A stretch of 7,412 bases of DNA, taken from assembly GCA_934216185.1 (NCBI GenBank), contig CAKQBM010000090.1:1-7412 (forward strand). Reading direction: 5' to 3'. A program made the translations under genes and the position numbers. The stretch is from an uncultured Streptococcus sp. (GTDB lineage Bacteria > Bacillota > Bacilli > Lactobacillales > Streptococcaceae). Each line of letters begins with the position of its first letter. The stretch's first letter is position 1. The notes beneath the pieces are model-generated. The model had not been told where the DNA came from. It was given only the letters and a program-made list of their open reading frames with translations, and made no database searches. Positions 6,359-7,412 of the stretch are shown here, in pieces.

Positions 6359-6715
6359 TTACTTCTTCTTGCTTAAATATATTCTTGCAATATAAGCACT
6401 AATCAAGACAATACCACAGCCCAAAGCTAGAACAACTATTAAAGAATTTAAGATAGTAGGTGTTCTATCAATTCGATTAACAAAACGAATTAAAGATAAA
6501 GCAGTCATTAAGAGTAGTCCTGATGATTCCAATCTGATAAAATAAGTTCCTTGCTTTTCAACTGAATATAAGAACGATGGTAATAAAATCAATGTAACTG
6601 CTATGACAAACAAATTTGAACCAATCTCTTCGCCGTTATTAAATAAAGAAAACATTAGAACATTAGTGAGTATCACGATTGCAGAGCAAATGATAAAATA
6701 ACTCTTATTTCGCAC
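6359..6715 (-). CDS. Small four-helix membrane protein, putative bacteriocin immunity protein
   Basis: The protein is 118 residues when started at GTG 6715. It has four likely membrane segments at about 6-25, 33-51, 62-79 and 88-110, short charged loops (NNGEE, SVEKQ, VNRIDRT) and a basic end (RIYLSKKK). I do not recognise a named family. Its position 35 bases behind the 77-residue bacteriocin-like gene, its size, and the following terminator fit a dedicated membrane immunity protein, as is common in class II loci; this is inference. An in-frame GTG at 6724 would add three residues but lies inside the ribosome site. The gene is clearly A/T-rich compared with trhO. Confidence 0.7.
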   Translation of the reverse strand: MRNKSYFIICSAIVILTNVLMFSLFNNGEEIGSNLFVIAVTLILLPSFLYSVEKQGTYFIRLESSGLLLMTALSLIRFVNRIDRTPTILNSLIVVLALGCGIVLISAYIARIYLSKKK

Positions 6716-6721
6716 TGTTTT

Positions 6722-6727
6722 CACCTC
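6722..6727 (-). promoter_or_regulatory. Ribosome binding site selecting the GTG start at 6715
   Basis: GAGGTG (6727-6722) is followed by 6 bases and then GTG 6715. The alternative GTG at 6724 is part of this site and has no proper ribosome site of its own. Confidence 0.65.
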
Positions 6728-6750
6728 GAATTCTATATTTTATGGTAGTA

Positions 6751-6984
6751 TCATGTTGCCAATCCGTAGCCTACATAAGCTCCTGATGCTGCACATGTAG
6801 CAAGATAAGCTGCCGCTGCCCCCCAACCAATTGGAGTACTTGTCATTAATACAGCCATTGTAGCCCCTAAATAAACTGAGGTGCCTCCAAAAACACGATC
6901 CCAATTGGCTCCTGCTTCAATTTCCATTAACTCTTCTTGACTAAGTGTCATAAATGTTGAAGTATCAAATACTAGAGTATTCAT
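6751..6984 (-). CDS. Class II bacteriocin-like precursor with double-glycine-type leader (77 aa)
   Basis: The leader, ending LSQEELMEIEAG, matches the C39 leader rule LSxxELxxIxGG except that the -2 Gly is Ala (Ala24-Gly25), with Leu14 at -12, Leu19 at -7 and Ile22 at -4. Cleavage after Gly25 would leave a 52-residue peptide starting ANWDRVFGG. The mature part is small-residue-rich and helical (GWGAAAAYLATCAASGAYVG), with a GxxxG motif at Gly68-Gly72 and further AxxxA pairs, typical of pore-forming two-peptide (class IIb) or blp-type bacteriocins. There is a single Cys64. The ribosome site AGGAGGT (6998-6992) lies 7 bases before ATG 6984. The gene is followed by a likely immunity gene and driven by a BlpR/ComE-type promoter. 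No partner peptide of the same type is visible next to it. Confidence 0.85.
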   Translation of the reverse strand: MNTLVFDTSTFMTLSQEELMEIEAGANWDRVFGGTSVYLGATMAVLMTSTPIGWGAAAAYLATCAASGAYVGYGLAT

Positions 6985-7004
6985 GATGAATACCTCCTTT
7001 TTTT

Positions 7005-7026
7005 ATTTTTGTCTTGTTGCAACCTT
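7005..7026 (-). repeat. Shared early-leader element, copy 2 (with GTTGCAAC palindrome)
   Basis: This is the counterpart of 6152-6173, with 21 of 22 bases identical. The palindrome is at 7016-7023, again 12 bp after the -10 and ahead of an A-rich stretch and the ribosome site. It is absent from the exporter promoter on the other side. Confidence 0.85.
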
Positions 7027-7035
7027 GACAACATC

Positions 7036-7102
7036 AATATATCATAATTAACTAATATCATTTTTTAAAATCATAAAATGTCTTTTTTTCATCACGAAAT
7101 GT
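7036..7102 (-). promoter_or_regulatory. BlpR/ComE-type regulated promoter of the 77-aa peptide operon
   Basis: On the minus strand, repeats ACATTTCGTG (7102-7093) and ACATTTTATG (7081-7072) have a 21-bp period and 8 of 10 matches. The extended -10 TGA-TATATT is at 7044-7036, with the right repeat starting 40 bp before it. No clear -35 is present. Confidence 0.75.
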
Positions 7103-7188
7103 TTTTAATAAATTTTATCAAAGCCTAAAACTAATATATACTATCATCAACTATAAAAAGCAATGCTTAATCTTACTTAATAAAAATT

Positions 7189-7256
7189 ACTGTTCATGAC
7201 AATATAAATACCATTTACGATTTAGCAAGAAGTTTTTTAGTAAAGTTTGGCATAAT
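7189..7256 (+). promoter_or_regulatory. BlpR/ComE-type regulated promoter of the exporter gene
   Basis: Repeats ACTGTTCATG (7189-7198) and ACCATTTACG (7210-7219) have a 21-bp period and 6 of 10 matches. The extended -10 TGG-CATAAT is at 7248-7256, with the right repeat starting 41 bp before it. The repeat is the weakest of the three but keeps the same geometry. Confidence 0.68.
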
Positions 7257-7287
7257 ATACCTATCTACTATATGAAAGGAATTGCCA

Positions 7288-7412
7288 ATGACTTCTTATA
7301 AACGTACATTTGTTCCTCAAATAGATGCTAGAGATTGCGGTGTTGCTGCCTTAGCCTCGATTGCTAAATTCTATGGTTCAGATTTTTCTCTAGCTCACTT
7401 GAGAGAACTTGC
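7288..7412 (+). CDS. blpA: Bacteriocin/pheromone ABC exporter with N-terminal C39 peptidase (partial, 5' end)
   Basis: Forty-one residues are visible before the window ends. They start MTSYKRTFVPQ and contain IDARDCGVAALASIAKFYG, the active-site segment of peptidase C39, with catalytic Cys17 preceded by the usual Asp. LAHLREL follows. This is the beginning of the BlpA/ComA family, membrane ABC transporters that cut double-glycine leaders on the cytoplasmic side and export the mature peptide. The N-terminus looks more like BlpA than ComA to me; the gene symbol rests on that resemblance. The ribosome site GAAAGGA (7274-7280) lies 7 bases before ATG 7288. The catalytic His and Asp, the membrane domain and the ATPase lie outside the window, so whether the gene is intact cannot be judged. 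It is expected to process the two peptides encoded nearby. Confidence 0.88.
   Translation, partial: MTSYKRTFVPQIDARDCGVAALASIAKFYGSDFSLAHLREL

Larger units (their letters stand above)
6985..7287. other. Divergent intergenic region between 77-aa peptide operon and exporter
   Basis: This stretch of about 300 very A/T-rich bases contains no gene that I can support. It holds the leader element, the minus-strand promoter (7036-7102) and the plus-strand exporter promoter (7189-7256). Between the two boxes (7103-7188) I see only a weak AAGCAATGCTT dyad. Confidence 0.8.

Noticed and set aside
7155..7172. AAGCAATGCTT dyad in the divergent intergenic region
   Set aside because: Only a 4-bp stem with no T-run in a useful place; not convincing as terminator or operator.
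1..7412. tRNA, rRNA, CRISPR array, IS element or phage attachment site
   Set aside because: I looked for clustered direct repeats, transposase-like frames, terminal inverted repeats and tRNA-like cloverleaf arms and saw none that I can support.

Overview
The window looks like a chromosome segment of a mitis-group Streptococcus (S. mitis, S. oralis or S. pneumoniae type). The codon use is low in GC, the Shine-Dalgarno sites are AGGAGG-like, and the proteins include streptococcal families (DUF4299, a TrhO/UPF0176 protein, a BlpA-like C39 transporter and an enterocin-A-type immunity protein). The species call is inferred from protein resemblance; no search was run.

Layout: (1) Positions 1-2662, plus strand, hold a tightly packed membrane/envelope operon. 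It contains the tail of a probable PadR repressor, a HAAS/DUF1700 membrane protein, a DUF4097-type membrane-anchored protein, and an acidic multi-pass membrane protein, and it ends at a strong terminator (2669-2695). (2) Positions 2703-3655, minus strand, hold a DUF4299 gene with its own terminator and promoter, and a near-perfect CcpA (cre) operator lies over its transcription start. (3) Positions 3686-4787, minus strand, hold trhO, a rhodanese-type tRNA U34 hydroxylase gene with its own promoter and terminator. (4) Positions 4812-7412 hold an accessory bacteriocin locus of blp/com type. One minus-strand operon encodes a 63-residue double-glycine peptide, a CPBP-family membrane protease and an EntA-type immunity protein. 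A second minus-strand operon encodes a 77-residue class II bacteriocin-like peptide and a four-helix membrane protein that is probably its immunity factor. On the plus strand, running off the end of the window, is the start of a BlpA/ComA-type exporter with an N-terminal C39 peptidase, which would cleave and export such peptides.

The most informative result is regulatory. All three bacteriocin-locus promoters carry a pair of imperfect 10-bp direct repeats with an exact 21-bp period (left half ACNNTTCRWG in all three). The right half starts 39-41 bp from an extended -10 (TGn + hexamer). This is the architecture of ComE/BlpR (LytTR-family response regulator) binding sites, so the two peptide operons and the transporter probably form one pheromone-controlled regulon. 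In addition, the two peptide operons, but not the transporter, share a nearly identical 22-bp early leader. It contains the perfect palindrome GTTGCAAC, placed 12 bp after the -10 in both. The function of this element is not known to me.

In the proposed scheme, a regulator encoded outside the window switches on peptides, immunity and exporter together, and the C39 domain removes the leaders during export. The 63-residue peptide is unusual for this class: its mature part is rich in Tyr, Gly and Pro, has two Cys, and lacks a hydrophobic helix.
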